A DNA stretch of 64,000 nucleotides from Microbulbifer taiwanensis (GTDB lineage: Bacteria > Pseudomonadota > Gammaproteobacteria > Pseudomonadales > Cellvibrionaceae): assembly GCF_014904815.1 (NCBI RefSeq), contig NZ_JACZFR010000007.1, positions 124,001 through 188,000 on the forward strand, written 5' to 3'. Position 1 is the stretch's first letter; every line of letters starts with the position of its first letter. The notes under the pieces are model-generated. The model saw nothing but the letters and a program-made list of their open reading frames with translations, searched no databases and was not told the origin of the DNA. Both the position numbers and the translations under genes were made by a program. This document shows positions 16,481-23,435 of this stretch, in pieces.

Positions 16481-16559
16481 TTGGACGGGTTGGACGGTGT
16501 CGGTGGGCTCAACCCGTCCAATAACCCGGCCAACTGGGGTTAGATTTGGACGGGTTGGA
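16481..16559. other. Candidate right integrase arm-binding sites
   Basis: TTGGACGGGTTGGA occurs at 16481-16494 and 16546-16559, and the inverted form CAACCCGTCCAA at 16510-16521. The left end of the island has two related AACCCGTC copies. The sites also overlap the likely promoter zone of int, which would allow autoregulation. Confidence 0.55.
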
Positions 16560-16588
16560 TTAGATTAACTGGGATGGGTCTGATAAGC

Positions 16589-16623
16589 AAAAGCCCCGAG
16601 AGCACTAGGCTTCCGGGGCTTTT
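16589..16623 (-). terminator. Island-encoded terminator downstream of tmRNA
   Basis: A 10-bp stem AAAAGCCCCG (16589-16598) with CGGGGCTTTT (16614-16623), 15-nt loop and a T-rich tail on the minus strand. It lies 24 bp after the tmRNA 3' end and inside the island. Confidence 0.75.
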
Positions 16624-16646
16624 GTGGTCTGTCTGGGACAGGTAGT

Positions 16647-17036
16647 TGGTGGAGATGGCGGGAGTCGAACCCGCGTCCGTCAGCACTCTGCCAGAGGCTC
16701 TACATGCTTAGTTCCGTCTATTGATTTAGCCGCATACAGCCCGACGGGCAAGACGTAATTGGCGAGCCTGTGAAAGTTTTAGCGGATCCCCGACAGGCGC
16801 GGTTCACAGCGATCCAGTTCTGTATAACAGCCTGCAGCGCGGTACTGGAACCTTGCTGAAGGCCGCTAAGGGACGAACCCTTAGTTAGTGCTTCACAAGC
16901 TGCTTACGCAGCGAGTTGGGCACCGTAGTTGTCGTCGTTGGCAACTAATAAATTGCAGCTTTGGATTTACGTGATTGGCTGCCATCACGGCATGCACCCA
17001 TGGTTTCGTTACCGGCGTCGAATCCAAGTCATCCCC
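16647..17036 (-). ncRNA. ssrA: Transfer-messenger RNA (tmRNA)
   Basis: A 390-nt RNA that rescues stalled ribosomes with SmpB. The 5' end GGGGATGACTTGGATTCGAC is the conserved tmRNA start and the 3' end has a T-arm (GTTCGACTCCCGCC) and an encoded CCA. The acceptor stem 5' GGGGAUG pairs with CAUCUCC. The tag reading frame (16942-16904) encodes ANDDNYGAQLAA and stops at TAA. The last 23 bases overlap the attachment site of the neighbouring island, which supplies the 3' end and a new terminator. Confidence 0.97.
16654..16669. other. attR core inside the ssrA T-arm
   Basis: GATGGCGGGAGTCGAA, identical to 9779-9794. The bases to its left (16647-16653) complete a tmRNA 3' end with CCA that pairs well with the 5' end, so the island restores a functional gene. 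Confidence 0.8.
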
Positions 17037-17126
17037 GATAAGAAACACTCTTGTGTCACTAAATTATACCTGAAATGTCCCCTTAACAACACGTCTCAGG
17101 CGCCCCGGTGGAGATCTTCTGCTCAC

Positions 17127-18473
17127 TTACATGACTGACTGGGCGAAGGCGGTCAGTATCAGTAGCGGGCAGACGATGCGCACATACCAGGGCCAGATCT
17201 TCCAGAATAGTGTCTGTTCTATGTTCTCGTGGCCCTTCTTGAGCTCCGCCAGCAGCTGGTCGCGACGCCAGATCCAGCCGGCGAAGACGCACAGGGCCAC
17301 GCCCAGCAGCGGCTGGCCGTATTCGGTGCTGATGCTGACCACCAGGCCGAACAGTGTGTCGAAATTGACAATGATGGTGCTGCTGATGGCAAAGATGATC
17401 AGTCCCACCAATGGGGTCGCGAGGCGGCGCGGCACGCCCAGGTTCTCGATGGTGAAGGCCACCGGCACCTCCAGCATGGAGATTGAGGAGGTCAGGGAGG
17501 CGATCACCATCAGGGCGAAAAAGGCGATGGCCACGAACAGGCCGGCGGTGCCCATGGTGTCGAACAGGGCCGGCAGTACCTGCAGAATCAGGCCGGGGCC
17601 GGCGATCAGTTCACCGGATTCCGAGAAAATCTGCGTGCCGGCTTCCTGGGCCACATACATGGCCGGCAGAATCAGCAGGCCGGCGGTAAAGGCGATACCC
17701 ACGTCGATCAGGGTCACCAGGGCGCCGAGGCGCGGCAGGCTCTCCTGCTGGCTCAGGTAAGAGCCGTAGATCAGCATGGTGCCGACCCCCAGTGACAGGG
17801 AGAAAAAGGCCTGGCCCATGGCCGCGATCAGCAGCTTGGGTGACAGGTGGCTGAAGTCCGGCATCAGGTAGACCTCGAGGCCGGTCACCGCGCCGGGCTG
17901 GGTCAGTACATAGGCGATCAGCAGCAGCAGCAGGATGATCAGCGACGGCATCAGCAGGGTGGACCAGCGCTCTATCCCCTTTTCCACGCCGGCGGCAATG
18001 ATCAGCATGGTCAGGCCGCTGAATATCGCGGTAAAGGTGAGGTTGCGCGCGGTGCTGTTGCCGGTGAGCCACTCCACGGCGCCACTGGCACCGAACAGGC
18101 TGGCGAAGGGTTCCGCCAGGTGGGCGACCATCCAGCCGGCCACGATCGCATAAAAGCTCAGGATCAGGGAGGCCACCAATATGCCGCCGAAACCGGCGAG
18201 GCTGCCGAAGAAGCGGCTGATGGGGCCGATGGAAATCTCGCGCAGTGCCTGCACCATATTACGGCGCGCGTGGCGACCGATGGTCAGTTCGGCCATCAGT
18301 GCCGGGTAGGCGAGCAGGAAGGCCAGCAGTAGGTAGACCACCACAAAGGCGGCGCCGCCGTTGCTGGCAGCCTTGGTGGGGAAGCCCCAGATATTGCCCA
18401 GCCCAACGGCGGAGCCCGCCGCAGCCATCAGGAAGCCGATGTTGGAGCTGAATTGTCCTCGCGGTGCACTCAT
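17127..18473 (-). CDS. Sodium-dependent transporter, NSS/SNF family (first copy)
   Basis: An inner-membrane symporter of about 448 aa with some 11-12 membrane segments. The N-terminal motif (SNIGFLMAAAGSAVGLGNIWGFP) is the sodium and substrate-binding unwound TM1 of LeuT-like proteins. It lacks a large soluble domain and ends WPWYVRIVCPLLILTAFAQS. The substrate is probably an amino acid but cannot be told. I prefer the ATG at 18473 (GAGAG ahead) to the one at 18488. It follows smpB on the same strand and precedes ssrA. Confidence 0.93.
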   Translation of the reverse strand: MSAPRGQFSSNIGFLMAAAGSAVGLGNIWGFPTKAASNGGAAFVVVYLLLAFLLAYPALMAELTIGRHARRNMVQALREISIGPISRFFGSLAGFGGILVASLILSFYAIVAGWMVAHLAEPFASLFGASGAVEWLTGNSTARNLTFTAIFSGLTMLIIAAGVEKGIERWSTLLMPSLIILLLLLIAYVLTQPGAVTGLEVYLMPDFSHLSPKLLIAAMGQAFFSLSLGVGTMLIYGSYLSQQESLPRLGALVTLIDVGIAFTAGLLILPAMYVAQEAGTQIFSESGELIAGPGLILQVLPALFDTMGTAGLFVAIAFFALMVIASLTSSISMLEVPVAFTIENLGVPRRLATPLVGLIIFAISSTIIVNFDTLFGLVVSISTEYGQPLLGVALCVFAGWIWRRDQLLAELKKGHENIEQTLFWKIWPWYVRIVCPLLILTAFAQSVM

Positions 18474-18556
18474 GGTAACTCTCTTCATTATTCTTCTGTC
18501 AGTGCGGGTGTAATCTGGTGCGCGCGGCGCACCCTACGTCCGTCGCTCTGTTGAAA

Positions 18557-19036
18557 TTACTTGTGTTCGCTGCGCATCAGGCGCTGCTTCTCGCGGTTCC
18601 AGTCGCGCGACTTTTCGGTTTCGCGCTTGTCGTGCTTGGCCTTGCCCTTGCCCAGGGCTATCTCGCACTTGATCAGGTGTTTCTTCCAGTAGAGCGCCGT
18701 GGCCACTACTGCGTGACCCTTCTGCTCTACGGCAGCGATCAGTTTTGCCAGCTCGCGCTTGTTGAGCAGCAGGCGGCGGGTGCGGTCCGGCTCGGTAACG
18801 AAGTGGGTTGAGGCGCTGGGCAGCGGCTGGATACGCGCGCCCAGCAGCCAGGCCTCGCCATTCTTGAAAATGACGTAGCTGTCGGTGAGCTGGGCCTTGC
18901 CCTCGCGGCAGCTCTTCACCTCCCATCCCTGCATCTCCAGGCCCGCCTCGAACTTCTCCTCGATGAAGTAGTCGTGCTTGGCCTTTTTGTTCAGGGCTAT
19001 GGTGTTGGAAGTCGGGGCCTTTTTCTTTTTCGCCAT
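18557..19036 (-). CDS. smpB: SsrA-binding protein SmpB
   Basis: A 159-aa RNA-binding protein that delivers tmRNA to stalled ribosomes. It shows the conserved N-terminal [27 protein letters not shown] region as expected, the central LLLNKREL and a basic C-terminal tail ([20 protein letters not shown]) that reads the empty mRNA channel. Its RNA partner gene lies 1.5 kb downstream on the same strand. It starts three bases after the stop of the second NSS transporter. Confidence 0.98.
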   Translation of the reverse strand: MAKKKKAPTSNTIALNKKAKHDYFIEEKFEAGLEMQGWEVKSCREGKAQLTDSYVIFKNGEAWLLGARIQPLPSASTHFVTEPDRTRRLLLNKRELAKLIAAVEQKGHAVVATALYWKKHLIKCEIALGKGKAKHDKRETEKSRDWNREKQRLMRSEHK

Positions 19037-19039
19037 AAA

Positions 19040-20458
19040 CTAGATAAAACTGTGTCCAAAAAACTTCAGGGCCACGGTGTTGATAAAGATCAACAGCAGG
19101 AGCAGTGGGATAAAGGTTCCCAGGGAGAAGTTGATGTATTTTTGTGAGACGGAGCCGGTGAAGGTGCTGTCGCCCTCCTGCAGCTCCTGGTCGAAGTTGG
19201 CCTTCTTCCACTTGTAGATCACGAACAGGCACACCAGCAGGCCGTTGAGCGGCAGTATGGTGTCGTAGAAGATGATCTCCACCAGGTCGAAGAAAGACTT
19301 GTCGGCGCCCGCAAGCTGCACGAACTGGGTGAAGAAGTTGACCATGCCAAAGGATACGGCGCAACCGATGGCCAGCACAAACTGTACCGCGGCAATGGTG
19401 TAAATGGCCTTCCTGCGGCTCATGCCGCGCTCGTCGCGCAGGGTGGCGATGGGCACCTCGATGATGGACACCAGGGAGGTGATCGCAGCTACCAGCACCA
19501 GGAAAAAGAACGCGGCGGCGAAGGCGCTGGCGCCGAAATAGCCGACGCTGTCCTGCAGGGAGAGGAAGATCTTGGGCAGGAACAGGAAGATCATGCCCGC
19601 GGAGGAGTCGCTCAGCTCGGACGGGTCAATTTGCGGGTCGAAGTGGAAAATGCTCGGCAGTATCAGCAGGCCGGCGGTAAAGGCCACCAGCGTATCGGTG
19701 ATCGCCACGGCGCGGGAGGAGCCCGGAATCGAGTCCCGCTTCTTCATATAGGAGCCGTAGGTGATCATGATGCCCATGCCGAGGGACAGGGAGAAGAAGG
19801 CCTGGGCCATGGCCTTGCTGACCACGGCACTGTCGATCTTGCCGAAGTCCGGTATCAGGTAATACTTTACGCCGAGCATGGCATTCTCGCGGGTGAGGAC
19901 GAAGAGCACCAACCCCAGCAGCATCACGAACAGCATCGGCATCAGGGTCTTGGCCGCGCGCTCGATACCGTCCTTGACCCCCATGGCGAGAATCCCGTTG
20001 ATCGCCACCATCAGTACTACCAGGTAGAGAAAGACTACCGGCGAGTTGATAAACTGGCCGAAGTGGGCTTCAGTGGCGAGCAGGTCGAGGTTGCCGCGCA
20101 GGGTCTCAATCAGGTAGCCCAGTACCCAGACGGTGACCACCAGGTAGAAGACCGCGATCATAAACGGCGTGGCCAGGGCCATCCAACCGGGAATGCTCCA
20201 CCCACGCGAGCCGCCGGAGAGCTGCCGGTAAGCGCCCACCGGGTCCTTGTCGGCGCGACGCCCCATCGCCAGTTCCGCCATCATCACCGGCAGGCAGATA
20301 AAAAAGACAAAGAGCGCGTACATCAGCAGGAAGGCGCCGCCCCCGCTCTTGGTGGCCGCCACCGGGAAGGCCACCAGGTTGCCGATCCCCACGGCAGAAC
20401 CCGCAGCGGCCAGGATAAAGCCCAGCCGCGATCCAAAATGCTCTCTCACTGCGGACAT
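19040..20458 (-). CDS. Sodium-dependent transporter, NSS/SNF family (second copy)
   Basis: A 472-aa LeuT-fold symporter with the TM1 motif GSRLGFILAAAGSAVGIGNLVAFP and about 12 membrane segments. It shares architecture with the gene at 17127-18473 but is clearly divergent (for example PFMIAVFYLVVTVWVLGYL in TM3), so it is probably an older duplication with a different substrate. It heads a minus-strand cluster transporter-smpB-transporter-ssrA and is divergent from ratA. Confidence 0.93.
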   Translation of the reverse strand: MSAVREHFGSRLGFILAAAGSAVGIGNLVAFPVAATKSGGGAFLLMYALFVFFICLPVMMAELAMGRRADKDPVGAYRQLSGGSRGWSIPGWMALATPFMIAVFYLVVTVWVLGYLIETLRGNLDLLATEAHFGQFINSPVVFLYLVVLMVAINGILAMGVKDGIERAAKTLMPMLFVMLLGLVLFVLTRENAMLGVKYYLIPDFGKIDSAVVSKAMAQAFFSLSLGMGIMITYGSYMKKRDSIPGSSRAVAITDTLVAFTAGLLILPSIFHFDPQIDPSELSDSSAGMIFLFLPKIFLSLQDSVGYFGASAFAAAFFFLVLVAAITSLVSIIEVPIATLRDERGMSRRKAIYTIAAVQFVLAIGCAVSFGMVNFFTQFVQLAGADKSFFDLVEIIFYDTILPLNGLLVCLFVIYKWKKANFDQELQEGDSTFTGSVSQKYINFSLGTFIPLLLLLIFINTVALKFFGHSFI

Positions 20459-20641
20459 AGTATTCTCGCTATTATTTTTCTCAGACTTTCTTGTCGTGTG
20501 ATTTTGATCCGGCCCGACCGGCCAGTTAAAACCGCGATTGTTGCAGGAATTGCCTTGCTTGAGTAGCGCCGACTGGCAAAATCGCCCGCTCGACGCACAG
20601 GACAGGCAATTCTACCTACAGTATTGGAATTGACAGTAAGA

Positions 20642-21094
20642 ATGACCGAAATAGAGCGCAGCGCGCTGGTGATGCACAGTGCGGAGCAGATGTTTGACCT
20701 GGTCAACGATGTGGCCAGCTATCCGCAATTCCTGCCCGGCTGTCGCGGTGCTGAAGTTTTGTACAGCGACGAACACACCCTGGAGGCGCGCCTCGATCTG
20801 GCGCGCGCCGGCATTCGCCAGAGCTTTGTTACGCGCAATCAACTTGTGCGGCCGCAGAGCATGACGCTGACACTGGTGGACGGTCCCTTCGAGTCCTTTT
20901 CAGGCCACTGGCAGTTTGTGCCGCTGGCGGAGGATGCCTGCAAGGTGACCTTCTCCCTGTCCTTCAGCCTCAAGAGCCGCCTGATCGCCGCCGCGGTGGG
21001 CAAGCTTTTCAGCGATCTCGCCAGCCAGATGGTGGGCGCCATGTGCGAGCGTGCCGAACAGGTGTATGGCGAACAGAATGGGAGGAACGCATGA
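20642..21094 (+). CDS. ratA: RatA-family SRPBCC protein (coenzyme Q-binding / ribosome association toxin family)
   Basis: About 150 aa with the START/Polyketide_cyc fold (VMHSAEQMFDLVNDVASYPQFLPGCRGAEVL and the conserved SFVTRN and GPFESFSGHW region). The family includes RatA of E. coli and the mitochondrial Coq10, which binds ubiquinone. The ATG at 20642 is chosen over the upstream TTG at 20624. Its stop overlaps the rnfH start (ATGA), the usual ratA-rnfH arrangement. Confidence 0.9.
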   Translation: MTEIERSALVMHSAEQMFDLVNDVASYPQFLPGCRGAEVLYSDEHTLEARLDLARAGIRQSFVTRNQLVRPQSMTLTLVDGPFESFSGHWQFVPLAEDACKVTFSLSFSLKSRLIAAAVGKLFSDLASQMVGAMCERAEQVYGEQNGRNA

Positions 21095-21426
21095 CAGATA
21101 TAAAGACAATCGCGGTGGAAGTGGTCTATGCGCTACCCCATGAGCAGCGATTGATGCACCTGCTGGTGCAGCCGGGTACCACGGCGCTGGAGGCGCTGGT
21201 GCGCTCTGGTATTCCGGAGGAGTATCCGGAGGTGGACCCGGCCAGTGCCAAACTGGGCATATTCGGACAGGCACTGGGTACCAAGGGGCTGGCCCCGCCG
21301 GATCAGTATGTGCTGCAGCCGGGAGACAGGGTGGAAGTCTACCGGCCGCTGATTGCCGACCCGAAGGAGGCGCGCAAGCAGCGCGCAGAGAAGGCGAGGA
21401 AGCTCGCAGAGCGAAAACAGCAGTAG
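21091..21426 (+). CDS. rnfH: RnfH family protein (UPF0125)
   Basis: A 111-aa ubiquitin-like fold protein (IAVEVVYALPHEQRLMHLLV, then LGIFGQALG and LQPGDRVEVYRPL), with a basic tail. The ATG is placed by GGAGG six bases upstream and the four-base overlap with ratA. The function of RnfH is not settled. It is always found next to RatA, as here. Confidence 0.92.
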   Translation: MTDIKTIAVEVVYALPHEQRLMHLLVQPGTTALEALVRSGIPEEYPEVDPASAKLGIFGQALGTKGLAPPDQYVLQPGDRVEVYRPLIADPKEARKQRAEKARKLAERKQQ

Positions 21427-21449
21427 CAGGAGCCCTTATGAGCGGCCGC

Positions 21450-21794
21450 TTACGGCCAGCCCGCCGGCTGCCAGTCGCCGCTGGTGGCGATCAGCATGTC
21501 GCCATTGAAGTAGACGCTGAAGCGCTTCTGGCTGACTTCGCCCTTGGGGTCGCGCACGCGATTGAGGTAATCCCAGCGATTCGGGTTGAAGGTGTCCTCC
21601 AGCAGCGGGGTGCCCAGTACGAAGCGCACCTGGCGGCGGGTCATGCCGGGCTTCAACTGGTCGACCATTTCCTGGGTGATGATATTGCCCTGTTGCACCT
21701 CGATGCGGTGCACGCCGGGAAACTTGAACAGGCTGCAGGCGCCGAGCAGGGCACACAGGCCCGCAATGGCGAGGATTCTCAGGCTAGACGGCAT
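21450..21794 (-). CDS. bamE: Outer-membrane assembly factor BamE (OmlA/SmpA)
   Basis: A 114-aa lipoprotein: signal peptide with lipobox LLGAC (Cys20), then the SmpA/OmlA domain with GNIITQEMVDQLKPGMTRRQV and the conserved FVLGTP and FNPNRWDYL segments. It is part of the BAM complex that inserts beta-barrel proteins. It is convergent with rnfH (23-bp gap) and divergent from fur. Confidence 0.96.
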   Translation of the reverse strand: MPSSLRILAIAGLCALLGACSLFKFPGVHRIEVQQGNIITQEMVDQLKPGMTRRQVRFVLGTPLLEDTFNPNRWDYLNRVRDPKGEVSQKRFSVYFNGDMLIATSGDWQPAGWP

Positions 21795-22108
21795 TCATTG
21801 CTCCATTATCGATTGTCGGCCAGCGGTTGCCCGACCCGGGATCGCGGCCATGGTCGCCCCCGGTTGTTTGCGGTTAAAAGGAATAGGCGCTTTCCGGTGA
21901 GGAAAGTTCCCCCGGCCCGCAGGTGGAGGCGCCTCGAGAGTGACCCGGAAGAGTCTGGGGTTCCGCTGACTCCGCTGGGCATGGATAATACCCGAAGAGT
22001 TCGCGCGCTGACAGACGCCAATGGGGCGCCTGCTCCGGGGCCTGGCCCCTGTAGCGGATCAATGAACGTAACGAAAAACCAGAGAACCCGGCCGGGAAAA
22101 ACCTATTC
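21795..22108. other. Divergent bamE/fur intergenic region
   Basis: A 314-bp gap that must hold both promoters. A GATAAT box at about 21,982 could be the fur -10, but the -35 is weak. No gene or clear Fur box was seen. Confidence 0.4.
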
Positions 22109-22513
22109 ATGTCTAACGAAAATCAGGAACTGCGCAAGGCAGGCCTCAAAGTCACACTGCCCCGAGTCAAAATACTGCAGCTGCTGGAGAGCGCCAGCGA
22201 GCAGCATCTGAGTGCGGAAGATGTCTACAAAATGCTGCTCGAGGCGGGTGAGGATGTCGGCCTGGCCACCGTATACCGGGTGCTGACCCAGTTTGAGAGT
22301 GCAGGCCTGGTGATGCGCCACAATTTCGATGGCGGCCACTCGGTGTTCGAACTGGATCGCGGTGACCACCACGACCATATGGTGTGCACCGATACCGGCA
22401 AGGTGATCGAATTCCACAATGAGGAAATCGAGAAGCTGCAGCAGCAGATCGCCGAGGAACACGGCTACGAGCTGACCGGCCACAGCCTGGTGCTCTATGT
22501 GAAGAAAAAGTAG
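22109..22513 (+). CDS. fur: Ferric uptake regulator Fur
   Basis: A 134-aa iron-sensing repressor. The N-terminal winged helix (LRKAGLKVTLPRVKILQLLE and GLATVYRVLTQFESAGLV) is followed by the metal-binding HHDHM segment and a HNEEIEKLQ dimerisation helix. The C-terminus is slightly shorter than in E. coli and lacks the usual CxxC clusters, as in Pseudomonas Fur. Divergent from bamE, the conserved order in gamma-proteobacteria. Confidence 0.98.
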   Translation: MSNENQELRKAGLKVTLPRVKILQLLESASEQHLSAEDVYKMLLEAGEDVGLATVYRVLTQFESAGLVMRHNFDGGHSVFELDRGDHHDHMVCTDTGKVIEFHNEEIEKLQQQIAEEHGYELTGHSLVLYVKKK

Positions 22514-22565
22514 TGGTTGGTGGGTGGGATGGGCATGCTGCGCTTTGCCCATCCTGCGTCTAACC

Positions 22566-23159
22566 TCAGGCCGGCGGCGTATAGCGCTCCGGGAATTTGC
22601 CGATCTTGTCCGCGTAAAAGTCCCTGAATCTGGCCAGTTCCGCGGCCAGGTTTTCCCCCATTTCCAGTACCGGACCCAGCCCTACTTCCTTCCTGGGGAA
22701 ATTGATGAAGCCGCACACCACCGGCACCTGGGCACCGCGGGCTATATAGTAGAAGCCGGTCTTCCAGCGCTCCTTACGTCCCCGGGTACCCTCCGGCGGC
22801 ACCGCGACAATCAGCGATTTGCTCTCATTGAAATGATCGACGGTGGCCTGGACCAGGTTGTTGGCCTTGCTGCGATCCACCGCTATGCCCCCGAACCAGC
22901 GCATGGTGGCGCCGAGGGGGAACTTGAACAGCTTGTCCTTGCCCATCCACTGCGGTGTCAGCTTGAGCTTGAGGGCGGTGAGAATAAAGTAGTAGCCATC
23001 CCAATTGCTGGTGTGCGGGGCGCCCAGCAACACGTATTTCTTTAGCTTCAGCGCCTTCTGGTCGCAGACCACGCGCCAGCCGTGCAGTTTTAGCAGCAGC
23101 CTGGCGATCTGGCGCAGGATGGGGGTCACTATGGGAGTGTTGAAAATGGTTCTTTGCAT
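22566..23159 (-). CDS. 1-acyl-sn-glycerol-3-phosphate acyltransferase family protein
   Basis: About 197 aa, PlsC-like. The catalytic motif is HTSNWDG (variant of H-x4-D) and the second motif is PPEGTRGR. The ATG at 23159 is used; a GTG four codons upstream is possible. The short form with HTSNWDG is typical of the lysophospholipid acyltransferases found near recN or in other loci; the exact lipid substrate is unknown. Confidence 0.88.
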   Translation of the reverse strand: MQRTIFNTPIVTPILRQIARLLLKLHGWRVVCDQKALKLKKYVLLGAPHTSNWDGYYFILTALKLKLTPQWMGKDKLFKFPLGATMRWFGGIAVDRSKANNLVQATVDHFNESKSLIVAVPPEGTRGRKERWKTGFYYIARGAQVPVVCGFINFPRKEVGLGPVLEMGENLAAELARFRDFYADKIGKFPERYTPPA

Positions 23160-23241
23160 CTCGAGAGTCACGGTTACTACAAAATGCGTTGCAGTATAGT
23201 GTGACTTGAGGCGTCAGTCCCGGTCATTTCCGGTCTGCGCC

Positions 23242-23330
23242 TGTAGGAACTGCGGGGCGGCCGTCCGCCCATGGCCGCGGTCGGCCTGTTCTGACACCAC
23301 CATTGATCGCGGCCAACGGCCGCTCCTTCA
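23242..23330. repeat. REP-like palindromic element, family A (degenerate copy)
   Basis: TGTAGGAACTGCGGGGCGG on the left and GGCCGCTCCTTCA on the right form an imperfect inverted pair around GATCGCGGCC. It is related to copies at 28091, 35040, 38371 and 62294. Confidence 0.7.
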
Positions 23331-23350
23331 GGGTAATCTTTCCGGTGCCG

Positions 23351-23402
23351 TAGGGTGCACCGTGCGCACCATTGGCCCGGCGGTGCGCACGGCGCAACCT
23401 AC
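23351..23402. repeat. REP-like palindromic element, family B
   Basis: TAGGGTGCACCGTGCGCACC (23351-23370) and the inverted TGCGCACGGCGCAACCTA (about 23383-23400) flank a short GC-rich loop. A cleaner copy is at 31162-31215 and a half copy at about 18516-18538. Confidence 0.7.
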
Positions 23403-23403
23403 G

Positions 23404-23434
23404 AGAGTCCCGAGTCCCGAGTCCCGAGTCCCGA
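23404..23434. repeat. Heptanucleotide tandem repeat GAGTCCC
   Basis: Four consecutive GAGTCCC units followed by a degenerate GACTC directly after the recN stop codon. Confidence 0.9.
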
Positions 23435-23435
23435 C

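Larger units (their letters stand above)
9779..16669. mobile_element. Integrated element (satellite-like genomic island) in ssrA
   Basis: A 6.9-kb element bounded by a 16-bp direct repeat of the tmRNA T-arm sequence. It carries a tyrosine integrase next to attR, an AlpA-type regulator, an overlapping small-gene operon, a XRE/ImmA cargo pair and an unknown gene. All genes run on the minus strand. No capsid, terminase, portal or recognised conjugation gene is present, so it is a satellite or minimal island, not a full prophage. ssrA is a well-known integration target. A rho-independent terminator at 16589-16623 lies inside the element and replaces the displaced one. Confidence 0.8.
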
